Positions 1 to 8,899 of a DNA stretch of 64,000 nucleotides are shown here, piece by piece. The notes under the pieces were generated by a model. It did not search any database and was not told the origin of the DNA. It saw nothing but the letters and a program-made list of their open reading frames with translations. Every line of letters starts with the position of its first letter. Positions within the stretch are counted from its first letter, which is position 1. Source of the DNA: Bacteroidota bacterium (lineage in GTDB: Bacteria > Bacteroidota > Bacteroidia > UKL13-3); assembly GCA_027484685.1 (NCBI GenBank), contig JAIXSO010000049.1, positions 1 to 64,000 on the forward strand. The letters are read 5' to 3'. Position numbers and translations under genes: made by a program.

Positions 1-932
1 GTATCTACGTAAATAAATTTACTTATCGAATCACGTAATGAATCACGTTTTAAATCGTTTACTGCTAATAATTTTACCAATTTTAAACCTGGTGAAGTAA
101 AAGTATAAGTAAAGTTGTTAAAAAATCTTGCTGTATCAATATATCCTGCTTGGCGGTTATAACCTGCTATCAAAGGGTTTTCGTTTGGTAAGTTCCAAAA
201 TACTCGGCTTTGGAAGCTTGATGTATTAATTAAGGTAGCCGGACTGTTTATCCAAACAGTATCTGGTGCGTAGAAATTGGCAATAGGTGGTTGAGGCGGA
301 CCTGCATTGGCACTAACAACAGTTAATTGCATATTTGGTCTAATATTACTTGTAGTAGTTGCAGCTCCTGTACAATTTCCAGCAGCATCAGCAAATCTGT
401 AAGCACATGAATTAAATGAAGTAGTAGTATTAAAAACTACTCCATTAGAGATCCAAGAAGAGTTATTAAAACAAACATCTACTAATAAATTAGATGTTCC
501 ATCCCAAGTAAATGGGGTTGAAAACACGTGTGTATTCCATCCTGCAACATCAGTGTAAGCAGTCGGACCAAAAACATTGGTAAGACCAACATCATCGAAT
601 GATGCCGTACTAAACGCTGTTAGCGATGTGTTTTTCAATTTAATAGAAAAATCTATTAAAGAAATAGATGCAGGAGCACTTACATTAAAGGCAAGTCTTG
701 TGATGTTGCTTACACCAATTACACCAAGCGCGTTTAACTCAGCTTGAGTAATTATAAACTGATGACGAGCTCCCCAGAAGTAATTTCCATAAGGAGTTGG
801 ATAACCAGTAGTAGTATTGGTCCCTGTACCAGTACCAACAGTAACTACAGTTTGAGCATTCATACTTGAAGCCCATAATGTTATTGCAAAAACGAGCAGT
901 AACATCCTCTTGAGTTGTAAAATTGATTTCAT
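1..932 (-). CDS. Secreted protein with PKD-like domain, partial (3' end outside window)
   Basis: This reading frame stays open from an ATG at 932 to the left edge, giving 310 residues. Residues 1-27 are a Sec signal peptide ending in SSMNAQ. Residues 28 to about 170 form a Thr/Gly-rich module (FWGARHQF, then a segment on Asn- and Thr-rich strands) of a type common at the N-terminus of Bacteroidota secreted proteins. A PKD-like beta-sandwich follows (APDTVWINSP ... PGLKLVKILAVND). The C-terminus, where a T9SS sorting domain would lie, is outside the window. It sits 74 bases downstream of the peroxidase gene on the same strand. It is probably a cell-surface or secreted adhesin-like protein; no enzymatic motif is visible and the substrate is unknown. 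Confidence 0.8.
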   Translation of the reverse strand, partial: MKSILQLKRMLLLVFAITLWASSMNAQTVVTVGTGTGTNTTTGYPTPYGNYFWGARHQFIITQAELNALGVIGVSNITRLAFNVSAPASISLIDFSIKLKNTSLTAFSTASFDDVGLTNVFGPTAYTDVAGWNTHVFSTPFTWDGTSNLLVDVCFNNSSWISNGVVFNTTTSFNSCAYRFADAAGNCTGAATTTSNIRPNMQLTVVSANAGPPQPPIANFYAPDTVWINSPATLINTSSFQSRVFWNLPNENPLIAGYNRQAGYIDTARFFNNFTYTFTSPGLKLVKLLAVNDLKRDSLRDSISKFIYVD

Positions 933-1006
933 ATATATATATTTATTGTTTGTTTTAATTCTAATTTTCAAATTTAATTTTTACAACGATATTACAAAAC
1001 ACATTT

Positions 1007-2137
1007 TCAATCTGGCTTTGTGAAGTTTGAATTTTTTACAAAACTACTATCTGTCATGGTTAGTAAAAATGCAATCAAATCATCTTTTTGTTCTTCAGTT
1101 AGTTGTAATCCTAATGGTTGATGTTTTCCGATATTTGCATCTACCCAAGGCGATGCATAACCCCCTGAATCATAAAAATTTATAACATCTCTAATTGTTT
1201 TTCTACTGCCATCATGCATGTACGGAGCAGTAAATACTAAATTACGCAAACTCGGTGTTTTAAACTTACCAATATCATTGTATTGATTAGTAATACGATA
1301 TAATCCTGAATCGGTTGGGTATTTTTGCAAACCATTGTTATGAAACTGAAAATCAGTAAGATAAAAACTTTTTTCTTGTCCATGACAATGAAAACAATCT
1401 CCACCTTTGATTTGCAACAGAGGATTACTTTCCGAATAAAAAATAGCATAGCCCCTTTTCTCTTGGTCAGAAAAAACATTAAAATTCTTTGTTTTTAAAA
1501 AGTCATCATATTTTGAATTAAACGATAATAAAGTTCTTTCAAATTGAGCTAAAGCTTTTTGAACTAAATACAAGTAAATAGAATCAGTACCAAATGCCTT
1601 TTTAAATAAAGGAGGGTAAATTGGATTTGCTTGTAATTTAGGGACAATTGTTCTTAAATCAGACGCCATCTCTAGTTTATTTTCTATTGGCCCTAAAGTT
1701 TGTCGCTCTAAGTTTACTGAGCTTCCATCCCAAAAAAAACGGTGTATTGTATCAACTGCTTTACTTTCTTGAAATGCTAAGTTAAATAAAGGCATGGCAT
1801 TACGTAAACCAAGGTTTCCAAAAGCTCCTTTGCTAAATTGCACATTATCAGAAAAAGAATTAGCAGGATTATGACAACTTGCACATGATTGGGTATTATT
1901 TGCGGATAGCATTGGCTCGTAAAATAATTTACGCCCAAGTTCAACACCTGCAAGAGTTAGCGGATTATCGTCAGGAGATTTTACTTGATTACTAATATCA
2001 GATAAAAAATTAGGATACTGAATAATGTAAGGCGTTTTATCCCAAACAACATCTTCACTATTTTTTTCAATTTTCGAATCTTTTGTACAAGATTGAATAA
2101 TAATGATTGCAAAAATTAAGTACTTTAAGGATTTCAT
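1007..2137 (-). CDS. Di-heme cytochrome c peroxidase, MbnH/MauG-like lipoprotein
   Basis: A 376-residue member of the di-heme peroxidase family (CcpA/MauG/MbnH). A hydrophobic stretch ends in a lipobox (IIIIQSC, Cys17), so it is probably a periplasm-facing lipoprotein. Two c-type heme sites are visible: CASCH at 85-89 and CFHCH at 248-252. A conserved Trp lies in RFFWDG (W136), and a probable axial-ligand motif APYMHDG sits at 305-310. The gene begins 9 bases after the MbnP-family gene ends, so the two are almost certainly co-transcribed. In the methanobactin system, MbnH oxidises a Trp of MbnP to kynurenine. This context makes a protein-modifying MbnH-like role more likely than H2O2 detoxification, but a classical peroxidase cannot be excluded. 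Confidence 0.9.
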   Translation of the reverse strand: MKSLKYLIFAIIIIQSCTKDSKIEKNSEDVVWDKTPYIIQYPNFLSDISNQVKSPDDNPLTLAGVELGRKLFYEPMLSANNTQSCASCHNPANSFSDNVQFSKGAFGNLGLRNAMPLFNLAFQESKAVDTIHRFFWDGSSVNLERQTLGPIENKLEMASDLRTIVPKLQANPIYPPLFKKAFGTDSIYLYLVQKALAQFERTLLSFNSKYDDFLKTKNFNVFSDQEKRGYAIFYSESNPLLQIKGGDCFHCHGQEKSFYLTDFQFHNNGLQKYPTDSGLYRITNQYNDIGKFKTPSLRNLVFTAPYMHDGSRKTIRDVINFYDSGGYASPWVDANIGKHQPLGLQLTEEQKDDLIAFLLTMTDSSFVKNSNFTKPD

Positions 2138-2146
2138 TCTAATAAA

Positions 2147-2947
2147 TTAATTGGTTGATACATTGGTTAACATTATCATATTAAGCATATTAGGCAAAAT
2201 TTTTGATTTAATAACGGGTACAGTTTCAGAATGAATATCTTTAGGGTCGGTTTGTAAATTATATAAATTAGGGCTGCTTAAAAAAGAATTGATATCCATT
2301 TTATAATTAACTGAAATTCCATTGGTTAAACTTTTTATTTTATAACCTGTCAAATCAATTTCTTTATTAACTACATTGGTACTGCCACCAATATCTAAAC
2401 TAAAAGTTTGTAAACTTGATATTATTCTACCTTCTAGCCTAAAATGAATGTAACCATTGGTCCAATTCCAGTACATACCTAACGAAGGATCTAAATCGCC
2501 AGTTTGCTCTCCACTCCTATTTCTAGCACTATCAACCCCTAAATTGAATCTAATTTTACTGTATAGTCCAGCAGGTACTTTACTTATGGTAAAACCATAT
2601 TTAAAGGCATCATAACCAGAGTTTAGTTTATAAGTACCAATATCAACCCATTTTTGATTCAAGCTATTATATAACTGCATATTAGAAACCCTATAAGATA
2701 AGTTATTTACCTGTATAGTATCTTTATTATCTGTTATGTAGTTTTGTGTAGCATATACAATTGGGCTACTTTTAAAATAATGCTCAAAGTTAACAACCAA
2801 CTTATTTTCTGTAGGAATTAAAATTCCTGAAAAATTGGTTATTGTATCAAGTGCATTAATTGAATCAGGCTTAGAAGAAACAGGATCTTTTGAACAAGAA
2901 TTCAATAATAATATGCCAACAAAAAGCGGTATGAATATTTTTTTCAT
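2147..2947 (-). CDS. MbnP-family lipoprotein, probable substrate/partner of the di-heme peroxidase
   Basis: A 266-residue lipoprotein (lipobox LLLNSC, Cys18) matching the MbnP-like domain. The family pattern includes an early FEHYF strand (54-58), a central DPSLGMYWNW segment (153-162) and a C-terminal region with HSETVP. The W160-N-W162 motif corresponds to the WxW signature of MbnP proteins, in which a Trp is converted to kynurenine to help bind copper. It is the first gene of a two-gene minus-strand unit, with the di-heme enzyme starting 9 bases downstream. The likely role is a periplasmic metal-binding (copper) protein. The domain and the pairing are visible in the sequence; copper binding and the modification are inferred from the family. 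Confidence 0.85.
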   Translation of the reverse strand: MKKIFIPLFVGILLLNSCSKDPVSSKPDSINALDTITNFSGILIPTENKLVVNFEHYFKSSPIVYATQNYITDNKDTIQVNNLSYRVSNMQLYNSLNQKWVDIGTYKLNSGYDAFKYGFTISKVPAGLYSKIRFNLGVDSARNRSGEQTGDLDPSLGMYWNWTNGYIHFRLEGRIISSLQTFSLDIGGSTNVVNKEIDLTGYKIKSLTNGISVNYKMDINSFLSSPNLYNLQTDPKDIHSETVPVIKSKILPNMLNMIMLTNVSTN

Positions 2948-3044
2948 ATTAGTTTTATTTATTTTCTCAAATGTAGCATCTTGCGAAACGAAATAAAAAT
3001 GAGTTAATATAAAATTTACTTAAAAACGATAAAAATTATAAATT

Positions 3045-3536
3045 ATGGCGAGCTTTGATATAGTTTCAAAAATTGACTTACAAAAAATTGACAATGCAAT
3101 TAATACTGCTTCAAAAGAACTGGTTAATAGATACGATTTAAAAGATGCTGAATGTAGCATTGAAATTGATAAAAAAAGTAAATTAGTAAAAATTGCTGCT
3201 AACCAAGATATGGCCTTAACGAGCATTATTGATATTATTTTATCAAAATTTAGCAAGCAAGGTTTAGATGTAAGAAGTTTAGATTTAAGCAAAGAATTTA
3301 GATCGAGCGGAAAATTGGTACTACAAGACTTACCCATTAGAGAAGGATTGGATAAAGAAACTGCTAAAAAAATTGTTGCGTTTATTAAAGATACTAAACT
3401 GAAAGTTCAAGCTAGTATAATGGATGATCAAGTTAGGGTTACCGCAAAACAAATTGACGACCTTCAAAGCACCATGGCGGCAGTTAGAGGACATGATTTT
3501 GAAGTTCCATTACAATTTGATAATATGAGAAGTTAA
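3045..3536 (+). CDS. yajQ: YajQ family nucleotide-binding protein
   Basis: A 163-residue protein with the full length and typical segments of the YajQ/UPF0234 family: MASFDIVSKID at the start, NRYDLKD in the middle and a C-terminal KQIDDLQSTMAAVRG. Family members bind nucleotides, and some bind cyclic di-GMP and act as transcriptional co-regulators; others are implicated in RNA binding. The protein should be cytoplasmic. It is a single-gene unit that reads towards the M36 peptidase gene, with a strong hairpin terminator between them. No partner gene is evident nearby, so the specific ligand in this organism is unknown. Confidence 0.92.
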   Translation: MASFDIVSKIDLQKIDNAINTASKELVNRYDLKDAECSIEIDKKSKLVKIAANQDMALTSIIDIILSKFSKQGLDVRSLDLSKEFRSSGKLVLQDLPIREGLDKETAKKIVAFIKDTKLKVQASIMDDQVRVTAKQIDDLQSTMAAVRGHDFEVPLQFDNMRS

Positions 3537-3540
3537 CACA

Positions 3541-3578
3541 AAAAAGCCCATTTATTTTTAAATAAACGGGCTTTTTTA
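3541..3578. terminator. Bidirectional terminator between yajQ and M36 peptidase
   Basis: AAAAAAGCCC (3541-3550) pairs with GGGCTTTTTT (3569-3578). The stem is extended by TTTATTT/AAATAAA after one A-C mismatch, leaving a two-base loop. There is an A-run on one side and a T-run on the other, and the two flanking genes converge, so it should serve both. Confidence 0.9.
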
Positions 3579-3596
3579 TTGGTATTGAAAGTTTAA

Positions 3597-6170
3597 TTAT
3601 TCAATTATAATCTTTTTGGTAACTGAACCATTATTGCTATTAATTGATACGAAATAAACACCTGAACTGATATTGTTTAATTCAATTTCAGTTTGATTAT
3701 CGTTTAAACGTTTGGTATTAAAAGGAATTTGTTTACCGCTTATATTTACTAAATTAAAAACCGAATTATTTAAATCAAAACTAGCGTTGATAATAAAATT
3801 ACCTTTTGATGGGTTAGGATAAATTTCAATGGCATTATTATTTAATATTTCATTGTTAGAAACTGTTAATTCGGCTGGTAATTTAAAGCCTGCAGTGCCA
3901 TCGCTACGAGAAGTTGAAGCACCTTGTTTGGCATCGGCACCCATACCTCTTCGTGCAAATGCTTTCCATAATAACAATTTATTAGCACCACCATTTAATA
4001 ATGAATCAGCCAATATAACAGCATCGCGAGCATCTAAAAAACCTGGTTGACAAGGTTGAAGTTTTAAACCCATCACTACCAATTCCAATGCTTTATTGTT
4101 ACCACCTTTACCTGTGTACATATTTTCATCAAAGCCATATTTATCAATCATATCTAAATATATATCGTATAAAGCACTACACCACACAAAACCTACACCA
4201 TGCGGAATAGAAAGTGTTTTAATACTATTGTAATTAACAGGATTAGTTATCATACTTCTGCTATATCTATAAGGACGAATTCCAACACCATTGGTATCCT
4301 GACCAATCAAATGTGTTCCAATTCCTCTGCCAAGTAATGAAGTTTCATAAGGTTTAGAAGTTAAAACTAAACCAAAAAAATCACTCCAGCCTTCCCCTGC
4401 TTGTTCTTCATTGTTTAAACAACTTGAATTTGCTGGACCACCAGTTAATCTAGTAGAAATTCCATGTCCATACTCATGTGCAATAACACCATTATCAAAA
4501 TCACTATCATAAGTTCTTGTGGCTGCCGAAGGTACTGTAGAATCAAACATGCTCAAATTAATACTTGAATTGGCAAGCGCTGCTTTAAAAGTATTTCCAT
4601 TGGTTGAAGAAATCATAACAGAAGGAATATTAACTCCAGCACCACTACCCGTAATAGCACTAGCATTATTTGAGGTATTAACAATAACAACCGCTATTGC
4701 ACCAGCATTTTGAGCATTTAATATTTTAGTTTGAAAAGAACATGTTCCTCTAGTTACTAAAGCAATTTTCCCTCTAACTGAGTCAGCATTAATTAAGGTA
4801 TTACAGCCTAAATTACCTCCACTTGATGCGCCCCCATCATTAACCATTACTAAGTTAGCAGTTATAGGCTCTAAACTTAAACGCGGACCAAAAGCAGCAA
4901 TTACAGCCCCATATTTTTTTGCTAAACTTGAAGGTTCATTTACTTGTAAAATATTTGCAAATGCTGGTGTGGCAGAACCTCCCCATAAATACATTTGCAT
5001 TCTTGGATTTAAACCATCAACTGGTGTGGCAAAATTAGCATTATCCGTTCCGCTACCATCCTGAGCTTCGGCATACACAAAATCTTTACCTAAACCTAAA
5101 TTGGTATAATTTTTTGCTTGAAAATTTCCACTTTCTTCATCAAAACCATAGTGATAAAAAACATCGTGAATAGTATTATTCCAAAAGAATAAGTTAGTAA
5201 TAGCTGCATTTAAGTTGGGTCTTGGACCAGCATCTAAACCATAAGGGTAATCAAATAATAAATCGGTTCCACCATTTGGAGAGTAAGCAGTAGTAGTTGA
5301 ATTATTTCCAAGTGTATCTTCTTTAGCCCAAACATTATTACCACGTGTAATGGTAAATTCTGGACCCTCTACTGCATTGGTATCGTGCCAACCATAAGGC
5401 GAAGCGCTCATATCGTTTGCGTTAGAAACCAATTGTCTATCGCCTCTTGCTGGGCTTTCCATTGGTATTGGGAATACTCTGTAAGTTCCAGTATTAGCCG
5501 ATTTACCTAAATTATCATCAGCATCAAATTCAAAGAAATATGGTTTATTGATATTAGATGAAGTAATATGTTCTGCGCTACATTTGGTAGTATAATTATT
5601 TTTTTCAATAACTAAACCTGTGTTGGCATCAATAATTACATTTAACCAATCTGCTGTTTCATCGTTTAACACATCAACTTGCCAAGCAGCTATAATTGAA
5701 CCATTTTTTTCGAAATAAATTGGTTTACCAACTATAGCTTCGCTAGAAAGACCTTTATCTTCAATTTTAAAAGCATTATTTTCAGGTAAAGTAACTTTAT
5801 TTAACGCTTTTTTTACAATACTTGCTGTATTTAATGCAATGTCTAAAGCCGAATTAGCATCAATTTTTTTATTATTTATAATAGAATTGGTAGCCTTAAT
5901 AGCAATATTTTGTTTAAATAAATTTCCGTCCTTATCAATATGAACGCTACTTTGCGAGTTAAAAACCTCTACCCCATTTAACATTTGTTTGAAGTACACA
6001 TGAGTAATTCCTGTTTTTTTATCGGTGTAGGAACTGTTAATAACTATTTCTTCTGTTTTTAGATTACTTAAACCAGCCTTAGTTAGTAATTGAATTAACT
6101 GTAAATTGTTGACTTGAGCGTTTGAAACAGCCCAATAACTTAACATAAAAATTGTAAAAATTCTCTTCAT
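3597..6170 (-). CDS. M36 (fungalysin-type) zinc metallopeptidase with PA domain and T9SS sorting domain
   Basis: The open frame extends to 6236, but the ATG at 6170 is chosen because it begins a clear signal peptide (MKRIFTIFMLSYWAVSNAQ), giving 857 residues. In order: an N-terminal FTP-type propeptide region (up to about 220), the M36 catalytic domain with zinc motif HEYGH (H565, E566, H569) followed by the downstream NNEEQAGEGWSDFF glutamates, a protease-associated (PA) insert at about 440-510 upstream of the zinc site, and a C-terminal sorting domain of about 80 residues (IYPNPSKGNF ... SGVYFVSI). It is secreted through the outer membrane by T9SS and probably degrades extracellular protein. 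It is a monocistronic gene facing yajQ. Confidence 0.95.
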   Translation of the reverse strand: MKRIFTIFMLSYWAVSNAQVNNLQLIQLLTKAGLSNLKTEEIVINSSYTDKKTGITHVYFKQMLNGVEVFNSQSSVHIDKDGNLFKQNIAIKATNSIINNKKIDANSALDIALNTASIVKKALNKVTLPENNAFKIEDKGLSSEAIVGKPIYFEKNGSIIAAWQVDVLNDETADWLNVIIDANTGLVIEKNNYTTKCSAEHITSSNINKPYFFEFDADDNLGKSANTGTYRVFPIPMESPARGDRQLVSNANDMSASPYGWHDTNAVEGPEFTITRGNNVWAKEDTLGNNSTTTAYSPNGGTDLLFDYPYGLDAGPRPNLNAAITNLFFWNNTIHDVFYHYGFDEESGNFQAKNYTNLGLGKDFVYAEAQDGSGTDNANFATPVDGLNPRMQMYLWGGSATPAFANILQVNEPSSLAKKYGAVIAAFGPRLSLEPITANLVMVNDGGASSGGNLGCNTLINADSVRGKIALVTRGTCSFQTKILNAQNAGAIAVVIVNTSNNASAITGSGAGVNIPSVMISSTNGNTFKAALANSSINLSMFDSTVPSAATRTYDSDFDNGVIAHEYGHGISTRLTGGPANSSCLNNEEQAGEGWSDFFGLVLTSKPYETSLLGRGIGTHLIGQDTNGVGIRPYRYSRSMITNPVNYNSIKTLSIPHGVGFVWCSALYDIYLDMIDKYGFDENMYTGKGGNNKALELVVMGLKLQPCQPGFLDARDAVILADSLLNGGANKLLLWKAFARRGMGADAKQGASTSRSDGTAGFKLPAELTVSNNEILNNNAIEIYPNPSKGNFIINASFDLNNSVFNLVNISGKQIPFNTKRLNDNQTEIELNNISSGVYFVSINSNNGSVTKKIIIE

Positions 6171-6287
6171 TTGATATAATTTATAAAACCAAATATATAA
6201 TAAGTTTTTAAAAAACAATAGCTTAACTATATTCAATTGTAGATTGCATATTTAAAAGTTAATTTGCGACTCTATTTTAAAACAAAA

Positions 6288-7292
6288 ATGACAAAGGAAA
6301 TTGTAGTAAGCGGAATTAGGCCAACAGGGAATTTACATCTTGGTAATTATATGGGTGCTGTAAAAAATTTTATAAAAATGCAGTACGATTATAATTGCTA
6401 TTTTTTTATTGCAGATTACCATTCATTAACCACGCATCCTAATCCTGCTGATTTACACAAAAATGTAAAACAAGTTTTGTCCGAATACATTGCCTGTGGA
6501 ATAGACCCTGAAGCAAGTACCATTTATATTCAAAGCGACTTACCTGAAATAGCTGAATTGTATTTATTGCTCAACATGCACGCCTATAAAGGTGAATTAG
6601 AGCGCGTTACCTCATTTAAAGAAAAAGCAAAATCGCACCCCGATAATATAAATGCTGGCTTATTAACGTACCCTGTTTTAATGGCGGCCGATATACTAAT
6701 ACACAGAGCAGTTAAAGTTCCGGTTGGTAAAGACCAAGAGCAACATTTAGAAATGGCAAGAACTTTTGGAAACCGTTTCAACAGAATTTATAACAACGAA
6801 CTTTTTCCTGAACCACAAGCATTTAATTATGGCAACCAGTTGGTGAAAGTACCCGGTTTACAAGGTGGTGGAAAAATGAGTAAAAGCGATGGAGATAACA
6901 CTGTAATTAATTTAAACGATGAAGATGCAGTAGTTAGGAAAAAAATAATGAAAGCCGTAAGCGATGTGGCTCCAACCGAACCCAACTCCACTCCTAGTCA
7001 GGCTGTTCAAAATTTGTTTGATTTAATGCAATTGGTTTCAACGCCTGATGTGATTACACATTATAAAAACACCTTTGCTGATTGCAGCATTCGCTATGGC
7101 GATATGAAAAAACAACTAGCTGAAGACATGGCCAATTTTATTGCCCCAATAAAACAAAAAATAGATGATATAAAAGGCAATGATGAAATGCTTGGAAAAA
7201 TAGCAAAACTTGGTGCCGAAAAAGCAAGAGAAAGTGCTTCAGCAACGGTTAGCGAAGCTAGAAAAATGATTGGTTTTAAACGCTTTTATTAA
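6288..7292 (+). CDS. trpS: Tryptophan--tRNA ligase
   Basis: Charges tRNA-Trp in the cytoplasm. This class I synthetase has 334 residues from the ATG at 6288; an in-frame TTG at 6264 is rejected because the family begins directly with the RPTGNLHLGN region. HLGN is the HIGH-type motif, and GGGKMSKSDG carries KMSKS at residues 196-200. A putative promoter box of one-mismatch quality (TTAATTTG, 6259-6266) lies just upstream. Only 7 bases separate the stop from the ribF start, so the two genes are probably co-transcribed. Confidence 0.97.
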   Translation: MTKEIVVSGIRPTGNLHLGNYMGAVKNFIKMQYDYNCYFFIADYHSLTTHPNPADLHKNVKQVLSEYIACGIDPEASTIYIQSDLPEIAELYLLLNMHAYKGELERVTSFKEKAKSHPDNINAGLLTYPVLMAADILIHRAVKVPVGKDQEQHLEMARTFGNRFNRIYNNELFPEPQAFNYGNQLVKVPGLQGGGKMSKSDGDNTVINLNDEDAVVRKKIMKAVSDVAPTEPNSTPSQAVQNLFDLMQLVSTPDVITHYKNTFADCSIRYGDMKKQLAEDMANFIAPIKQKIDDIKGNDEMLGKIAKLGAEKARESASATVSEARKMIGFKRFY

Positions 7293-7299
7293 TCAAAAT

Positions 7300-8232
7300 A
7301 TGCAAGTACATTTTGATATAAATACACTTCCAGCCATTAAAAATGCCATTGTTAGTCAAGGTACTTTTGATGGGGTACATTTGGCTCACAAAAAAATAAT
7401 TGAACGATTGAAGCAAATTGCTTCTATAAAAGATGGCGAAACAGTATTGATTACCTTTGAGCCACATCCGCGCATGGTGCTTTTCCCTGACGACCACGGC
7501 TTACAACTATTGAGTACCTTGAATGAAAAAATTCATTTATTGGAAAAAGCTGGAATTGACCACTTGATTATTTTGCCATTTACCAAAGAATTTTCGCGCC
7601 AAACTTCTGAACAGTTTATCAGAACCATTTTAGTTAATAAAATAAAAACCAACACCTTGGTAATTGGTTACGACCATCGTTTTGGAAAAAACCGTGAAGG
7701 TTCGTTTGAACATTTAAAAGAATCGTCATCGTTATATGGTTTTGAAGTGGAAGAAATTCCAGAACAAGATATTGATGAAATTGCTGTTAGTTCCACCAAA
7801 ATACGTAATGCCTTATTGAATAATGATATTCAAACTGCACAAAAATATTTAGGAAACAGTTATAGCTTGGAAGGAAAAGTAGTAAAAGGTAAACAATTAG
7901 GCCGTACCATTGGCTACCCAACTGCTAATATTGAAGTAGAAAATAGTTTTAAACTCATACCTCAAGATGGAGTTTATGCTGTGTGGGTTTGGTATAATAA
8001 AGCAAGGTTTGGAGGCATGTTAAATATTGGCAATAACCCAACCGTAGCAGACAAAGGCCGCAGTATTGAAGTTAATATTTTTGATTTTGAAAAAGAAATT
8101 TATACCGAAGTGCTGAAAATTGAATTTGTGAGCAAGCTGCGCAATGAAGAAAAGTTCAATGGATTAGATGCTTTAAAAGCCCAATTGCATTTAGATAAAC
8201 AAAATGCTTTGGCAATTTTGAATAAAGCGTAA
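7300..8232 (+). CDS. ribF: Bifunctional riboflavin kinase / FAD synthetase
   Basis: Makes FMN and FAD from riboflavin and ATP. The ATG at 7300 gives 310 residues, the usual length; the open frame's TTG at 7270 would overlap trpS and is not needed. The N-terminal FAD synthetase half begins at GTFDGVHLAHK, with a nucleotidyltransferase HxGH-like site and SSTKIRNALL near the domain end. The C-terminal riboflavin kinase half contains GRTIGYPTAN and the strand GVYAVWV. It follows trpS by 7 bases. A perfect promoter box follows its 3' end, so pyrR probably starts a new unit. Confidence 0.96.
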   Translation: MQVHFDINTLPAIKNAIVSQGTFDGVHLAHKKIIERLKQIASIKDGETVLITFEPHPRMVLFPDDHGLQLLSTLNEKIHLLEKAGIDHLIILPFTKEFSRQTSEQFIRTILVNKIKTNTLVIGYDHRFGKNREGSFEHLKESSSLYGFEVEEIPEQDIDEIAVSSTKIRNALLNNDIQTAQKYLGNSYSLEGKVVKGKQLGRTIGYPTANIEVENSFKLIPQDGVYAVWVWYNKARFGGMLNIGNNPTVADKGRSIEVNIFDFEKEIYTEVLKIEFVSKLRNEEKFNGLDALKAQLHLDKQNALAILNKA

Positions 8233-8246
8233 TATAAATAAATTTG
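8216..8246 (+). promoter_or_regulatory. Candidate Bacteroidota-type promoter for pyrR-pyrB
   Basis: TTTTG at 8216-8220 (-33 type) is followed after 18 bases by TAAATTTG at 8239-8246, an exact match to the TAnnTTTG -7 consensus. This predicts a leader of about 55 bases before pyrR. No attenuator hairpin with a T-run is visible in that leader. Confidence 0.55.
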
Positions 8247-8308
8247 TACAGTTTAATCGGTAAACAACATTACCAAAAATAAAAGTCACTAATAATGGTT
8301 TAAAGCCA

Positions 8309-8848
8309 ATGAATAGTAAAACCATACTCGAAAAAAAACAATTTAGTATTGTAATTGATAGGCTTTGTTATGAGCTTATTGAAAAACATGGCTCGTTTGA
8401 AAATACGGCTATTATTGGTCTTCAGCCTAGAGGAACTTATTTGGCACGCAGAATTTTAAAGCGATTGATTGAGATTACACAAAATCAAAATTTGCTTTAT
8501 GGCGAGTTAGATATTTCATTTTACAGAGATGATTTTAGGCGTGGAAAGGAACAAATAGTTCCCAATGCCATGAAAATAAACTTTACGGTTGAAAACAAAA
8601 AGGTGGTTTTAATTGACGATGTGCTTTACACAGGGCGAAGTATTCGTTCGGCTTTAGATGCATTGGTTGACTTTGGCAGACCAGAAAAAGTAGAACTCAT
8701 GGTATTAATTGACAGGCGTTTTAGTCGCCACTTACCTATTCAGCCTGATTACACTGGTATAACAGTAGATACACGAGCCAACGATAAAGTAAAAGTGGAA
8801 TGGAAAGAAAATAGTAAAGCCGATATAGCATTGATAGTAAGTAGTTAA
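8309..8848 (+). CDS. pyrR: Bifunctional pyr operon regulator / uracil phosphoribosyltransferase
   Basis: A 179-residue PyrR-family phosphoribosyltransferase. The PRPP-binding loop is VVLIDDVLYTGRSIRSA, and the flexible RGTYLARRI and GELDISFYRDD segments are typical. In Gram-positive bacteria PyrR binds pyr mRNA to attenuate transcription, and it also converts uracil plus PRPP to UMP. It lies 51 bases upstream of pyrB, the usual Bacteroidota arrangement. No leader attenuator is apparent between promoter and gene, so regulation by RNA binding is uncertain here while the enzymatic role is well supported. Confidence 0.95.
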   Translation: MNSKTILEKKQFSIVIDRLCYELIEKHGSFENTAIIGLQPRGTYLARRILKRLIEITQNQNLLYGELDISFYRDDFRRGKEQIVPNAMKINFTVENKKVVLIDDVLYTGRSIRSALDALVDFGRPEKVELMVLIDRRFSRHLPIQPDYTGITVDTRANDKVKVEWKENSKADIALIVSS

Positions 8849-8899
8849 AAAAACAGTTTTTAAACACTGCATTTCAATCCAATTTTAGCAATTAATTAA

